Assembly (NCBI RefSeq): GCF_932526225.1
Contig: NC_064042.1
Location: 3,953,001 to 4,017,000 of the forward strand
Length of the DNA stretch: 64,000 nt
Direction of reading: 5' to 3'
From: Nematostella vectensis
Lineage: Eukaryota > Cnidaria > Anthozoa > Actiniaria > Edwardsiidae
A program made the position numbers and the translations under genes. The notes under the pieces are model-generated. The model worked only from the letters and a program-made list of their open reading frames with translations. It was not told where the DNA came from and ran no database searches. Positions 11,001 through 20,429 of the stretch are shown here, piece after piece. Within the stretch, counting starts at the first letter, position 1. Every line of letters begins with the position of its first letter.

Positions 11001-14000
11001 GTTGACGGTGATGTTCATCGCTTTTGTATCAACCGGACACTCGTTGCCGTTGTTCACGGTGCATGTGTAGGTTCCCCCATCTCTTCTCGTGATAGGACTG
11101 AAGGTGTAGCTCCCAGTGTTGGTCAGCACCGAGCTGTTTGGGTGGAAAATCGCTACTCCCAAGGGCTCTGTACCAGATGCGTTGCATCGAATTGTTACAT
11201 CGGACCCTTCGACTTCAGTTTGTGTCGAGGTAAACCTTGTTATTCGTGGTGGTTCTGAGGCAAAAAAAAATCAATTAATTTCCGCAAAAAGAAAGATGTG
11301 TATGCAGGATTATTCTGGTGAATTCTTATTGATGACAGCGTACATGCAAAGTATCAGTGTTGCTCTTATTTGCGGTATAAATAAAGGAGATGTTGTTACA
11401 AGGTAGAAGCGATCATATAATATCAGATTCACGATAGAAAATACCTTTGACAGTGAAGAAGCCGGTCTTATTTTCTCCATCTCCCACCTCGTTACTGGGA
11501 ACACACTTGAAGATACTCAAGCCAGAAGCGTTAAGACTAATGATAAATTTTCCGTTCATATTTGAGGCAAGCGCCGTATCATTGCGATACAGAGTGTAGT
11601 TGATGTTGTCTGGGTTAGCCAACGCTGAGCAATTTAACGAGACAACATCCATGACACAGCCGATATGCTCATTTGGTATTAATTTGGTGTTTTCTGGTTT
11701 ATCTACAAAGCAATATTAACGTTGTGAGGCAAAAGCTTCAATCCGATGAAGAGTACAGGAATGCGAAAAGAAAAGACAAAAGATGACACTTTAGCAAGTT
11801 AAGGACCTATAAAACGCTCTTCACAAACCCAACAACAAGGTGATTAGTTTACAGGAATACAAAGGTGTTAGCACGATATTGGAAGTTAGTAACAGTTTTA
11901 GGTAAAAAGAATGTGTCAAAAAAAAAAGCAAAAGAGAAGATCCGATAAAATGCCTTGTGTTATTTATTACAACATCAGCGTGCATTATTGATACCATATT
12001 GAGTTAGTTCTTACTCTTGTAACAAACCGATGAGTGGACTTAGAAGAATGAGAGATACAAAAGAATAATGGCCTCGAACAATACCCTTGCAATGCACAAA
12101 TGAGAATTGAAACAGTGAAACATTTTACATGAAATATACGTATAACAGTATTTTTAAATACTGTTATACGTATATTTCATGTAAAATGTACATGAAAGTA
12201 TGATATAATTATTTAAACTTACAGTTAACAGTGATATTCGTTGTGTTTGTGTCATTTGAACACTCGTTGCCGTTGTTCACGGTGCATGTGTAGGTCCCCT
12301 CATCTCTTCTCGTGATATGACTGAACGTGTAGCTACCGGAGTTGGTCAGCACCGAGCCGTTTGGATGGGAAACCGCTATTTTCAAGGGCGCTGTACCAGA
12401 CACGTTGCACCAAATTGTAAAATTGCTCCCTTCTACAACAGTTTGTGGTGGGGTGAAGCCTGTTATTTTTGGCGGTTCTTAGAAAAAAAAAACAGCAACA
12501 AAAAAGCATAAGTAAATTAATTCTTGTCAAAATATACAGTATAATATGCGAGGATTGTTCTGATGGATTCCATTTTTGGTGAAAGCGCACATGCTACATG
12601 TCACTGGAATCAAAATCCAATATCTGTAAATTGCTTTTAGCGTCACCGACTGTTTGGAAGGAAATTTCTATGTGCAAGGATTCCGTTCTAGATGCGATGC
12701 ACTGAATTAAAACATCAGCCCCTCTGACAGAAGTATTCTGTTTCGAATTGAATGGCTCGCTTAACAGTCTTAATAGTCATAATTTTAAATATTATCAAGA
12801 AAAAGCTACAAAGAATAAGTATTTTTATTCTTTTTTCCCCCGAACGATAAGACATTGGAACACTTTACCTAATGAACTTGTCGAGCTAGGCTCAATCGAA
12901 CATTTTAAGCGTGACCTCGAAATCTATCTTAATAATAATAAGAATTGAATTTTAATTTTATAATTTTATTTCTATATATTATTGAATTTTCTTTTCATTA
13001 TTTAATATTTTATATATTCTGTATATACTTAGTACCTATCCATGTATATATGTATATATTTTTATTTACTTATCTCCTTATTTATTTATTTATATGTAAA
13101 TACTTTTATTTAAGGTTGGTGTGATATCGCAAGATTTTTTACCGACTAAATAAATGTAGATGTAGATGTAGATGCTTAACTCATATGACGGCAGTAAAAA
13201 GTTTCTATGTCTGTGTGGAGTAAACGTAGTCTCCACACTAAACTATAATGATACAAGCATACTGCATGCTTATTCACTGATAATGAATATCAAAGACAAG
13301 AGCCCCGATACTCTATACAAGAGTCTAGTTGTGTCGTGTTTGGCTGACATACGTCATGTGACCACACTAACGGTCCCTGGAGCCTTGGTACGGATAAGCG
13401 ATGAACACCAAGAACAGTGTTATATTCATAGAGCTACTTCAAAAAAAGTCGCACTACAGTAAATAATATATAAACCTAGAATTTTTAAGATCATGCTGAA
13501 TAGGTTCTTATAAATCGGGGTACCTTTTGACAAATCGGGCTGTTTAGGTTCTTTGGTTCTTATTTTTTCATTAGTCATAATGTCACAAGTCTGTCTTTAA
13601 CAATAAAAATAGATGCTGAACATAACATATAAGTCCATGTTCTACTTCTAAATATGCAACGTACCGACATATTTAAGAAAAGTAATTTTTCTTTTTTTGT
13701 TATCAACCGTTTTAAATTGTTTTCACATATTTTATTTTATATGTTCCAAATAAGCTATATCCAGAATTTTGACAATCAACATTTGAGTGACCAAATAAGA
13801 ACCTATTTATACCCTCCAGGCTTATTAGGTTCTTATAAAAAGGGTGCTTCAAATGTCAAATTTCAGCCTGCAGGTTCTTAAAATGTCTAGATTTTTATAC
13901 GCGGTTGTTTACTGTATGAGAATCTGTGTCGTATCCCGCAGTGCTTCGTGGGATTTCAAATAAACCAGCACACAAGCGTGACTAAAGACGATTCTAGGCT

Positions 14001-17000
14001 TGACAACCTCCAGCGGTCTTGGCAACGTACTTCTAAATATTATCATGGTTCTGTAAAGGACCCGAAATGATCCCAGGACCCGAAACGATCCCAGGGCCCG
14101 AAATGATCCCCAAAAGTACCCCAACTGATCCTCGGACCCGAAACGATACCGAGGAGTCCCCGAAATCAACCCCAAGGAATTGCGGTAATGGACAAAGGGA
14201 AAGCAGAAGAAATACTTGCAATTCTTGAAGCATAATTAAGGGTTAACAGCGACTCGATTTCTAAACAACGTGACTTAAAATATTAAATTTCAACACAATA
14301 CTTCTATTTATTACATTGCCCGGCGTTAAACCCATAAACAGAGTCTAAAACAAATACACAATTTTTAATTGCTACTGAAAGAAATACAGCATGTATAAAC
14401 ATAGCACAGCTTTGCTCAGATCATTCAAACTTTTGACCTTCCATCACACTCTGCGGTTGCGGTTCAAACACATGACTCTGACACTATAAATCTCATTTCC
14501 GGTAAACATCACCCCTAAAAATTTATATTCATTCGACAACCTAAACATGCATTTCACCACGAAATCCTTGTTCACACGAGCGAATATTTACCGACACATT
14601 TTAGGCAGCCGGTTTGGTCGAGAGGATGTAATGACAAAAGCACACTGAGTTATACACTCGAACAACCCTACTACCGATGCAAAATATTAAAAGGATGTGG
14701 CTTTTGTTGGTTGAAAGCAATATTATGTGAGTTTTGAACTTCCTCATGTAGTCGTGCGTACACCCCTGCATGATCTCATGATATGATAGGTCTTTCATTC
14801 ACCGAAAACAAACATGCCAAAAAATAACTTTAAAACATTTCGCTTCCTATAAAAAGCAGCATGTCCTATCTGTAAAGACTTCTTTTATGGCTTGTTATGT
14901 AAAATTGATTTATCCACGCCGGGTTCTTCAAATTACTATCACAAAGAATTGTTAGTTGACCCCAATTTCTGACTCAACCACTGTATTCCCCCGCAGTCGT
15001 ATGTTAAAATCTTAATACTATAGTTTTAGTTAATGTAAATTTCCTTTTAATAACACAAACAAAGCTAAATGTATCATATGTTTTTAAAACTGAAAGCCAA
15101 TCCTTACACATTCCTTTAGTTGTCCATTACTGTAATTCCTTGGGGTTCATTTCGGGGACTCTTGGGGATCGTTTCGGGTCCCGGGGTCAGTTGGGGAACT
15201 TTTGGGGATCGTTTCGGGTACTGGGATCGTTTCGGGTCCTGGGATGATTTCGGGTCCTGTACAGTTCTCGGTGCCCGAGATTTTGTCACTATTACGTTAC
15301 CCATAAAGCACTGCGGGCAACGGCTCATGGATTCTCAAAGTCCAAACTTATTTGAATTAGATGTATGAAAGTATACATATATATGCCATACCTTTGACTG
15401 TGACGGTGACGCTCTTGTTGTGTCCATCCCCCGCCTCGTTACTGGGAACACACGTGAAGATACTCACGCCAGAAAGGTTACGAGGAAGGACAAACAGTCC
15501 GTGCATCTGTGAGGCAAACTCCGTACCATTGCGATACAGAGTGTACGATATGTTTTCTGGTTTACCCGCCGCTGAGCAGTTTAACAAAATAATATCTCCA
15601 ACGCATCCAGAAGACGAGTTTGCGTCAAGTGACGTTTTCTCTGGTTTATCTATAAAATGCTAAAGTAAGCTAAAATGCTTTTTAGCCGAGAAGAAATCTA
15701 ACAGAAGAAAAATCACAAAAGTACAGTAGGCTAAAAAATCATTTAAATAGAGAAGTTGCTTTCATGTACAGCTGATGACAACAATCATATTAACAAAGAC
15801 GCCGTATCGAAACGTTGACAACATATTGCCACAGACACCGTTATCCACTTGAGTGCACTTACATTTTAAGGCAAAAAATGGCCAGCCATGAAAGAAAAGA
15901 AACTGTGAGTGCTTATAGTTCCTTTATTATTACTTTACTTTACTTATTTTATTTCACCACTTTTCATTTGATATCATTTCAGACAATGACAATGCTATAC
16001 ACATTCTACTGAATTGCTTCACAAGACATTTACAGTCTTACTACTGTGGTACCTATAAAAGCCCCATAAGAACACCGAGTTGAGTGTTTAGCATTATCTT
16101 GAGATGCACAAATGAGAAAATCTTAGTTACCAAGGATAGTTTATGGGGATACAACGGATAATACAGTCAGAAAAACAATACGGGACAAAGAATACACTCA
16201 AGGGTCAGCAGAAGAGACAGTTGGCAAAACGCGAAAAAAAAAGCGAAAAAAAAAACTCACAGTTGATAGTTATACTCGCTGTGTTTGTGCCATTTGAACA
16301 CTCGTTGCCGTTGTTCACGGTGCACGTGTAGGTCCCCTCATCTCTTCTCGTGATAGGACTGAACGTGTAGCTCCCGGAGTTGGTCAGCACCGAGCCGTTC
16401 GGATGGGAAACCGCTATGTTCAAAGGCGCTGTACCAGACGCGTCGCACTGCATGGTAAAACTATTTCCCTCTACAACAGTTTGTGACGGGGTCAGACTCG
16501 TGATGCGCGGAGGTGCTACATGAAGAAAAAAATGTACTTTTTATTATCATTCTTATCTTCGCAGACATCGCTAGAAAATTGAAACAGTTTGTAGTACGGT
16601 AAAGCCTGTTATTTTTGGCGGTTCTAAGAAAAAAAAAACAGGGACAAAAAAGCATAAGTTAGTTTCTGCCAAAATATGTATGCGAGGATTGTCCTGATTG
16701 ATTCTTTTCCCTCTATAACAGTTTTTGGCGAGGTGGCTAGTGATGCGCGGAGGTGCTATATATGGAGAAGGAAGGTCTTTTTTTTATTATTGCAGACAGC
16801 GCGAGAAAATGGTTGGTGGCAAGTCTAGCTTTTTGTTCTATTTTTTACGTTGCACGAGCAAAAAAAAAAGGGTGCTTGAGCTCACAGCGCTGATAGAAAA
16901 AATATATTAAATAACACTTTCTTAAAAAAGGCTATTCTATTTGAGAAGCCGAAATGGAAAGAGAAATGAATCAAACATCCAGCAACAAATATGTATCAAA

Positions 17001-20000
17001 GGTCTCGGTACATAATTTACAAAGAAAGCTTACAATAGGCTGATGTCATTGACCAGCGCACGGTAAATCCCACGAGTTTATTTGGCAAATGATTAAAAAC
17101 TTAAAACCGAACAACGTTTCAATGCGTCTTAAATGACGAACGTTGAATTTAGTCTGTTTTTCGAAAAGGCTCATTTTAGAGTCGATAGAGGTGACTCAGA
17201 AGCACCCCTCGGTCTATTGGCCTGTAGGGCCCCACGTACGCACATAATACTACCTCAGCCATGTAAGGGTGAGCAGTTCAAATATTTATACATTTTTTAG
17301 CAGTGAAACATTGAAAGCTGAATATTTAGCACTTAACAAAAACCTCAAGTTATAGTTAAGATAATGTCAAGTGTTATATACTTTTATATTACCGGGAAGT
17401 TTTATCATATCCATACCTTTGACAGTGACGGTGACGCTCTTGTTGTGCCCACCTCCCGCCTCGTTACTGGGAACACACGTGAAGATGGTCACGCCAGGAG
17501 TGGTAAGAGGAAGGACGAACAGTCCGTGCATTTGTGAGGCAAACTCCGTACTATTGCGATACAGAGTGTACGATATGTTGTTTGGTTTACCCGCCGCTGA
17601 GCAATTTAACAAGGCCATGCCACCAATACATACGGAAGATGCATTTGCTACCATTGTAGTGTTTTCTGGCTTATCTGGAATGAGATATCAGCTATTGCAT
17701 TAAGCAAGTAGGAAGTATAGAGCGAAAACTTTAAGGAATTGAGTACAGGAAGTAATTTCAAATTTAAAAAAAGTAATTAGTGCGGTATTAAAAATATCAA
17801 GTAAACATCGTATAGCATATAATAAGGTCATCATCAAAACCTTTTTCTGCTCTCCCGTCACATGTATTCTGTATTGTATCATCTGAATTATTTCTACAAA
17901 TATTCACTACCCTGTTAAGAACTCGCTGCAACATGGGGGTGATTGCCCCTCCATGCCCATCAGCAATTAAGCATTTTCCATAATAAAGACATCTTACAAC
18001 AAATCATTTTGAGATTAAACGACTAGGCATGCAAAAGAATGACAATTTATATTCTATAAAAGATCACCTATTTATCTTTAAAAGAATTCCGATATATTGT
18101 TCGTTTAAAACCATGCACATTTTTGCAAATTTTTAAAATCAATGTGACAGAAAAATAAAGGTATTCTGCTAAAATAACATTATACCACCGCAGAGAGAAT
18201 TCTGATGTACCAATAAATGTAAAAGCATATGCTTACATCTCACTACGAGTGTCGCATTTCTGGTGTGATTTCGTCCACATCCATCAGTAACCACACATGT
18301 GTAGACCCCTGACATGTCGCGATGCACCATGGGAATGGTGTAGGACGGTCCGTGTGCTACGGTGTGCCCCTGAGGGTTGATCCATGTGAAGGTTGGTGGA
18401 GGAGTACCACCAGCTGAACACGTCAGGTTCACTTGGTCACGCTCGGTCACGTTAGGACTCGGTGGGGTTATATTAACGCTGCTGGGTGGAACTGGAGGTA
18501 AAAAAACGTATAAAATATTTTACTTGCATTGTCGAAGCAAATTTGTTTATGAAACAGATCGAAACCATAGAGAGTCTGGGAGTCATGTTCTTGGTGGTTA
18601 ACTGTCACTGCCCTTGCCCACTTATCTGTAGAAAAAATCACGTGAATTTTTAATGAAATATAAACATCTTATGCATATATGCATTGCGTGACGTAAAAAC
18701 GTGATGCATTGTTAGTTAAAAAGAAAACTGTGTGCAATAAAAGCCATTGCTAAAGTAAGAAAGAACATTTGTCCGCCCTTTCGCGAGTTTTGAGTTTAAC
18801 ATCAGTTCCGTTATTTAACTTCCCTGCTAGCAGAGGCCTCTTTTCTCTGTATTTCGCTGGGATGGCCTCGCGAACGCCAGCCCAGCGAAATACAGAGAAA
18901 AGAGGCCTCTGCTAGCAGAGAATTATGTAACATCCCGAACGCAGGAATCATAAAATTACAAAACCATACAAAACCAGGTGTTTTAATATTTTTTTTTTAT
19001 ATTATCAGGAAACATCGCCAAAGTTGCGAACACCCTCCTCCCCCCCACCCCACCCTCCCTCCCTGGGTACGGGCCTGCTTTGAAGAAGAGTATCGTAGCT
19101 GCCGCTCTTCTTTCTTTGAGGCCACACGACTGTAGTTACTGGTTTCCATATCCTTCTTGGCCGATATAGTCCTTCAGTATACACCACATCACACATGATA
19201 TGAAACCGAAATTACTGGCGGATCATCGTTGAAGCAGACTGATGTGTTGTACTGCAACTGCTAGTGCTGCTAGCTTCATCAGGTTAATAACGACGTAGAT
19301 ATTAAAAATACAATCCTCTTCTTAACTCCTGAAATTCCAGTTCGGTCTTTTCTATCAGTTAAAGTAGAAATCAGCACACCAGCTCTAGCAATTGGAAAGT
19401 AAAAACTTTTCGCATGGAAGTTAAAGTACCGCGGCCATCCGTAACGTTGGCAGAGGATTGCATGACGACGACCTCCTTGTTGACTAAACGCATAGAATGC
19501 GACTTAACGTCAAAATCCGTTGTAAAGGGCCTATTTTGTCGCAAATGACCAAGAAAATAAAAGAGAGATAAAAAGAAAAGGAGGGGCTCTCTGGCACTCT
19601 AGACACCAAAAGAGCCAGCCTTATATTCTACCGTGCCTAAATCACTTACTCATTGTGAGTCAATACGCTTTTCTTACCCTGCACTTTGAGTAGAGTGTCT
19701 GATGCAGACTGCCCAATAGGGAAGTTCTTTGAGGCGACACGACACTGTATTTCATAGGTGCCGAATCCATCCGCGCTGTTGTTAACCTTCAGTGTAAACA
19801 CCACATCATACACGGGAGATGAACCCGAGTACGATGCCGACATTACTCGATCACTGAACGCTGGTTCCTTTCCCGAATTCGTTGCATACATCATGGTTGG
19901 TGATCCACCCGCCTTTAAAGGCTGTTGCCAGATAGACACAGCTCCGATCTCTTCATCCGAGTTCAGAGTCACTCTCCATGTCAGTGTGGCATTCTCGCCA

Positions 20001-20277
20001 TCGTTGAAGCAGACGGACGTGATGTACTGCCACTGCCATGTATCAGAAGATGCATCTGGCGAATCAGAAAAGGTGGATATTTTACATGAACCAACTATCC
20101 CAGCAAATAGTATAAAGAAAGGCAATGGACTGCGGGGTCGTTGCATTATTTGTGTTTTACTGCCACTCTGTGCCATTCTGACACATGACAATCCGATGTG
20201 CAAATGGAGTTAGATTTACCTGTCGTAATTAGGCACACCAAGGCACCAACAAGGAATACCAGATGAATTGAACCCAT
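4452..20277 (-). CDS. Gene 1: multi-Ig, SEA-like, TM receptor with tyrosine-rich tail
   Basis: I assembled this gene from minus-strand exons whose splice sites and phases agree: 20277-20220 (signal peptide), 20055-19678 (V-like), 18491-18237, 17674-17417, 16515-16261, 15649-15392, 12477-12223, 11702-11445, 11254-11000, 10735-10478, 10372-10127 (nine Ig domains), 8236-7994 (Ig-like), 7723-7611, 7100-7051, 6626-6451 (SEA-like), 6240-6133 (Thr/Pro stalk), 5512-5399 (TM), 5318-5297, 5223-5187 and 5090-4452 (tail). All Ig exons are phase 1-1, so any can be skipped without breaking the frame. An FN3 exon before the TM is decayed (5707-5950) and is presumably skipped. The product would be a cell-surface receptor with tyrosine-kinase/SH2-dependent signalling; that is inferred from architecture. 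It could be a pseudogene if the FN3 relic is obligatorily included. Confidence 0.75.
5187..5318 (-). CDS. Gene 1: two micro-exons of the juxtamembrane tail
   Basis: Exon 5318-5297 (22 nt, acceptor TTTCACAG, donor GTATAA) encodes a basic GLTAKRER segment. Exon 5223-5187 (37 nt, acceptor CCAACAG, donor GTAATA) encodes [12 protein letters not shown] with one tyrosine. Both have exact same-length counterparts with conserved splice sites in gene 2 (22782-22761 and 22685-22649) and gene 3 (32696-32675 and 32602-32566), which supports them despite their size. Confidence 0.7.
5399..5512 (-). CDS. Gene 1 transmembrane exon
   Basis: This is a 114-nt phase 1-1 exon with acceptor TGATCCAG and donor CAG|GTAAGT. 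It encodes VEVNDQNST followed by about 25 hydrophobic residues ([15 protein letters not shown]...) and then VLKRAG, a basic stop-transfer. The topology is therefore type I, with the Ig domains outside and the tyrosine tail inside. Confidence 0.85.
5707..5950 (-). pseudogene. Gene 1 relic of an FN3 exon
   Basis: The C-terminal half of a fibronectin type III domain is visible ([19 protein letters not shown], matching intact gene 2 at 24138-23854). In the expected frame the N-terminal half contains TAG and TGA stops within KVTW, and its first strands are replaced by a short AT-rich minisatellite. Gene 1 also has a 1-nt loss (GTGTCACGCTTATG against GTGTCACGCCTTATG in gene 3) that shifts the C-terminal end. 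The preceding stalk exon and the following TM exon are both phase 1, so skipping it keeps the frame. Confidence 0.6.
5950..6115. repeat. Short-unit degenerate minisatellite
   Basis: Repeats of roughly 17-18 bases of the type ACACGCTATTTGGGTT / ACATGCTATCTGAATT run from about 5950 to 6115, with outlying units near 6370-6430. They have replaced the 5' part of the FN3 exon. The identical array lies at about 33440-33605 in gene 3 and is absent from gene 2, so it arose before the duplication. Confidence 0.6.
6133..6240 (-). CDS. Gene 1 Thr/Ala/Pro-rich stalk exon
   Basis: A 108-nt phase 1-1 exon with acceptor TTTTTCCAG and donor GG|GTTAGT. It encodes a low-complexity mucin-like stretch ([19 protein letters not shown]) rich in potential O-glycosylation sites, ending in KCLTG. 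Gene 3 has the same exon at 33738-33631; none is seen in gene 2, which has an intact FN3 domain instead. Confidence 0.6.
6451..7723 (-). CDS. Gene 1 SEA-like domain, three exons
   Basis: Exons 7723-7611 (113 nt, phase 1 to 0), 7100-7051 (50 nt, 0 to 2) and 6626-6451 (176 nt, 2 to 1) encode SW RIRNKN...DRQQIENL, then [11 protein letters not shown], then [20 protein letters not shown]...LDIDPNSVQ. The GSVIVDASF strand after a helical segment, and the 'ID/EPxSV' end, resemble SEA domains. Gene 2's equivalent starts NGSFRLTNAKYP, which fits better. The second exon most simply ends at a GC donor (TCAG|GCAAGA), conserved in gene 3. The assignment to SEA is tentative; the exon structure is firm. Confidence 0.55.
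7994..8236 (-). CDS. Gene 1 membrane-proximal Ig-like exon
   Basis: A 243-nt phase 1-1 exon (acceptor GATTTACAG, donor GG|GTTAGT) encoding [15 protein letters not shown]...VVTCTTGR...[21 protein letters not shown]. It has several cysteines and an NITFYLG end. The second half ([17 protein letters not shown]) looks like an Ig B-to-C strand, but the fold is not certain. Counterparts are 35506-35264 in gene 3 and 25530-25285 in gene 2. Confidence 0.6.
8245..10120. other. Large intron of gene 1 with simple repeats
   Basis: It contains a degenerate AATCAAAACACAACA-type repeat (8245-8420), three 55-bp units (8539-8703), an A-run near 8857 and a C-run near 9627-9644. No exon-like ORF with splice sites is visible. 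The same intron in gene 3 (35507-37340) carries the same repeats with small indels. Confidence 0.6.
8539..8703. repeat. Three tandem 55-bp units, each with a CACGTG site
   Basis: Units start at 8539, 8594 and 8649 with TACCGGAGAT(G/A)GTAAAGAGA and end with GTGGTCACGTGATC(A/G)AAGGAGC. The same triplet occurs in copy B at about 35809-35968. Each unit carries one CACGTG E-box-type palindrome; any regulatory role is speculative. Confidence 0.75.
10127..11702 (-). CDS. Gene 1 Ig domains 6-9 (four exons)
   Basis: The exons are 11702-11445 (258 nt), 11254-11000 (255), 10735-10478 (258) and 10372-10127 (246). They alternate between two module types. Type A starts DKPE/YKPEN and holds LNCSA...YTLYRN...[10 protein letters not shown]; it lacks the usual core Trp. 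Type B starts PP+IT and holds [13 protein letters not shown]...ITVNC. The last is a more canonical Ig (LECTT...ITWYKN...[11 protein letters not shown]) with the core Trp. All are phase 1-1 and rich in N-glycosylation sequons. Confidence 0.85.
12121..12188. repeat. Perfect palindrome, 33-base arms
   Basis: CATTTTACATGAAATATACG... is followed after a 2-base centre by its exact reverse complement, ending at 12188. Copy B has only one arm at the matching place (about 39341-39370), so the second arm appeared after the segmental duplication. Confidence 0.9.
12223..12477 (-). CDS. Gene 1 Ig domain 5 (type B)
   Basis: A 255-nt phase 1-1 exon, acceptor TTTTCTAAG, donor AACT|GTAAGT. It encodes [19 protein letters not shown], then a C strand and [16 protein letters not shown]. 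It is almost identical to gene 3 exon 39667-39413, with one visible replacement near the first Cys (TIWC against TSWC). Confidence 0.85.
12600..12760 (-). pseudogene. Relic of an Ig exon in gene 1
   Basis: The minus strand reads [21 protein letters not shown] and then [10 protein letters not shown], an Ig B-C half. The frame then runs out of Ig-like sequence before any second Cys, and no clean donor follows. In gene 1 its 5' end is cut by the LINE at 12766. Gene 3 keeps the same relic uncut (about 39790-39960), so it was already dead before the duplication. Confidence 0.55.
12766..13173 (+). mobile_element. 5'-truncated L2/CR1-like LINE with 7-bp target duplication
   Basis: The forward strand reads [20 protein letters not shown] and then FKRDLEIYL, the typical end of L2/CR1-type ORF2. 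It is followed by a 3' UTR ending in a short (GATGTA)n array. The insertion is flanked by GCTTAAC at 12759-12765 and 13174-13180. Copy B has a single GCTTAAC and no insert, giving a clean empty site. Confidence 0.85.
13918..15336. mobile_element. Foldback-type DNA element with inverted CCCGAAA(T/C)GATC arrays
   Basis: The two ends are imperfect inverted repeats (GAGAATCTG...CCCGCAGTGCTT at the left; AAGCACTGCGGGC...GGATTCTC at the right). Just inside each end is a run of GGACCCGAAACGATCCCA-type repeats in opposite orientation (14070-14150 and 15140-15260). No transposase ORF is visible between. Copy B carries the same element at 40689-42853, there split by a LINE fragment. Confidence 0.65.
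15392..16515 (-). CDS. Gene 1 Ig domains 3 and 4
   Basis: Exon 16515-16261 (255 nt, type B) encodes [17 protein letters not shown]...[16 protein letters not shown]. Exon 15649-15392 (258 nt, type A) encodes [18 protein letters not shown]...[10 protein letters not shown]...[11 protein letters not shown]. Both are phase 1-1. This pair is absent as such from gene 3, where a hybrid exon replaces it. Confidence 0.85.
16560..16770 (-). pseudogene. Two fragments of type B Ig exon starts
   Basis: The segments near 16590-16630 and 16705-16757 match only the first 40-50 bases of type B Ig exons and their acceptors (the GGCTTTACC and CCTCCGCGCATCACTAG type starts). Neither continues into a domain. They look like debris of earlier unequal exchanges between Ig exons. 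Confidence 0.5.
17417..18491 (-). CDS. Gene 1 Ig domains 1 and 2
   Basis: Exon 18491-18237 (255 nt) encodes [40 protein letters not shown] and [14 protein letters not shown], a canonical C/W/C Ig. Exon 17674-17417 (258 nt, type A) encodes [29 protein letters not shown] and [13 protein letters not shown]. Both are phase 1-1 with standard GT-AG sites. Close paralogues follow the V exon in genes 2 and 3. Confidence 0.85.
18824..18918. repeat. Hairpin-forming inverted repeat
   Basis: CTGCTAGCAGAGGCCTC...TTTCGCTGGG faces its near-exact reverse complement across a loop of about ten bases. The arms are about 42 bases. It has no coding content and resembles a small MITE or foldback remnant in the intron between V and Ig1 of gene 1. 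Confidence 0.75.
19076..19290 (-). pseudogene. Degenerate second V-like exon in gene 1
   Basis: The segment aligns by eye with the V exon: the TTTGAGGCCACACGACTGTAG, ACACCACATCACACATG and CATCGTTGAAGCAGACTGATG blocks occur in the same order. Its middle is deleted and the frame is full of stops. It lies between the intact V exon and Ig1, so gene 1 once had two V exons in tandem. Confidence 0.55.
19678..20277 (-). CDS. Gene 1 signal peptide and N-terminal V-like domain
   Basis: Exon 20277-20220 (58 nt) encodes [19 protein letters not shown] and ends in phase 1 at CAG|GTAAAT. Exon 20055-19678 (378 nt) encodes [66 protein letters not shown] and LLKVQG. The C...W...(D)GFGTY.(I)QC layout is V-set-like, but I cannot assign it to a named family. 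The start is fixed by the conserved ATG and the signal peptide shared with genes 0 and 2. Confidence 0.8.
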
Positions 20278-20417
20278 CGAAGAAGATTTCTCTTGTGCTC
20301 AACAGGAAGTAAACACTGCAGCTAAAATGTTTTGCATATTTTGACATATCTTAAAAATAGGGGGCCGCTTGAATTCCCATGAGTTGTTTAGGAGTAGATG
20401 AGCCAGCCAAGCATGCT

Positions 20418-20426
20418 TATAGATAC
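20418..20426 (-). promoter_or_regulatory. Candidate TATA box of gene 1
   Basis: The minus strand reads TATCTATAAGCATGCTTGGC, about 145 bases upstream of the gene 1 ATG, in the same conserved block as upstream of genes 0 and 2. Confidence 0.4.
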
Positions 20427-20429
20427 AAA

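Larger units (their letters stand above)
5686..17910. repeat. Segmental duplication, copy A (gene 1 middle)
   Basis: From the FN3 relic to the intron upstream of exon 17674-17417, the sequence is nearly identical base for base to 33176-43400, introns included. Copy A has an L2/CR1-like LINE insertion, a palindrome and a 2-kb Ig-exon segment that copy B lacks. Copy B has a LINE fragment and a 190-bp deletion that copy A lacks. Confidence 0.9.

Noticed and set aside
12748-12948. Small host gene on the plus strand
   Set aside because: It is the C-terminus of an L2/CR1-like LINE with a target-site duplication, absent from copy B.
19758-20213. Plus-strand open frame of about 150 codons opposite the V exon
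   Set aside because: The same antisense frame recurs opposite every V copy (1745, 29207, 60534). The minus strand has the signal peptide, splice sites and domain pattern.
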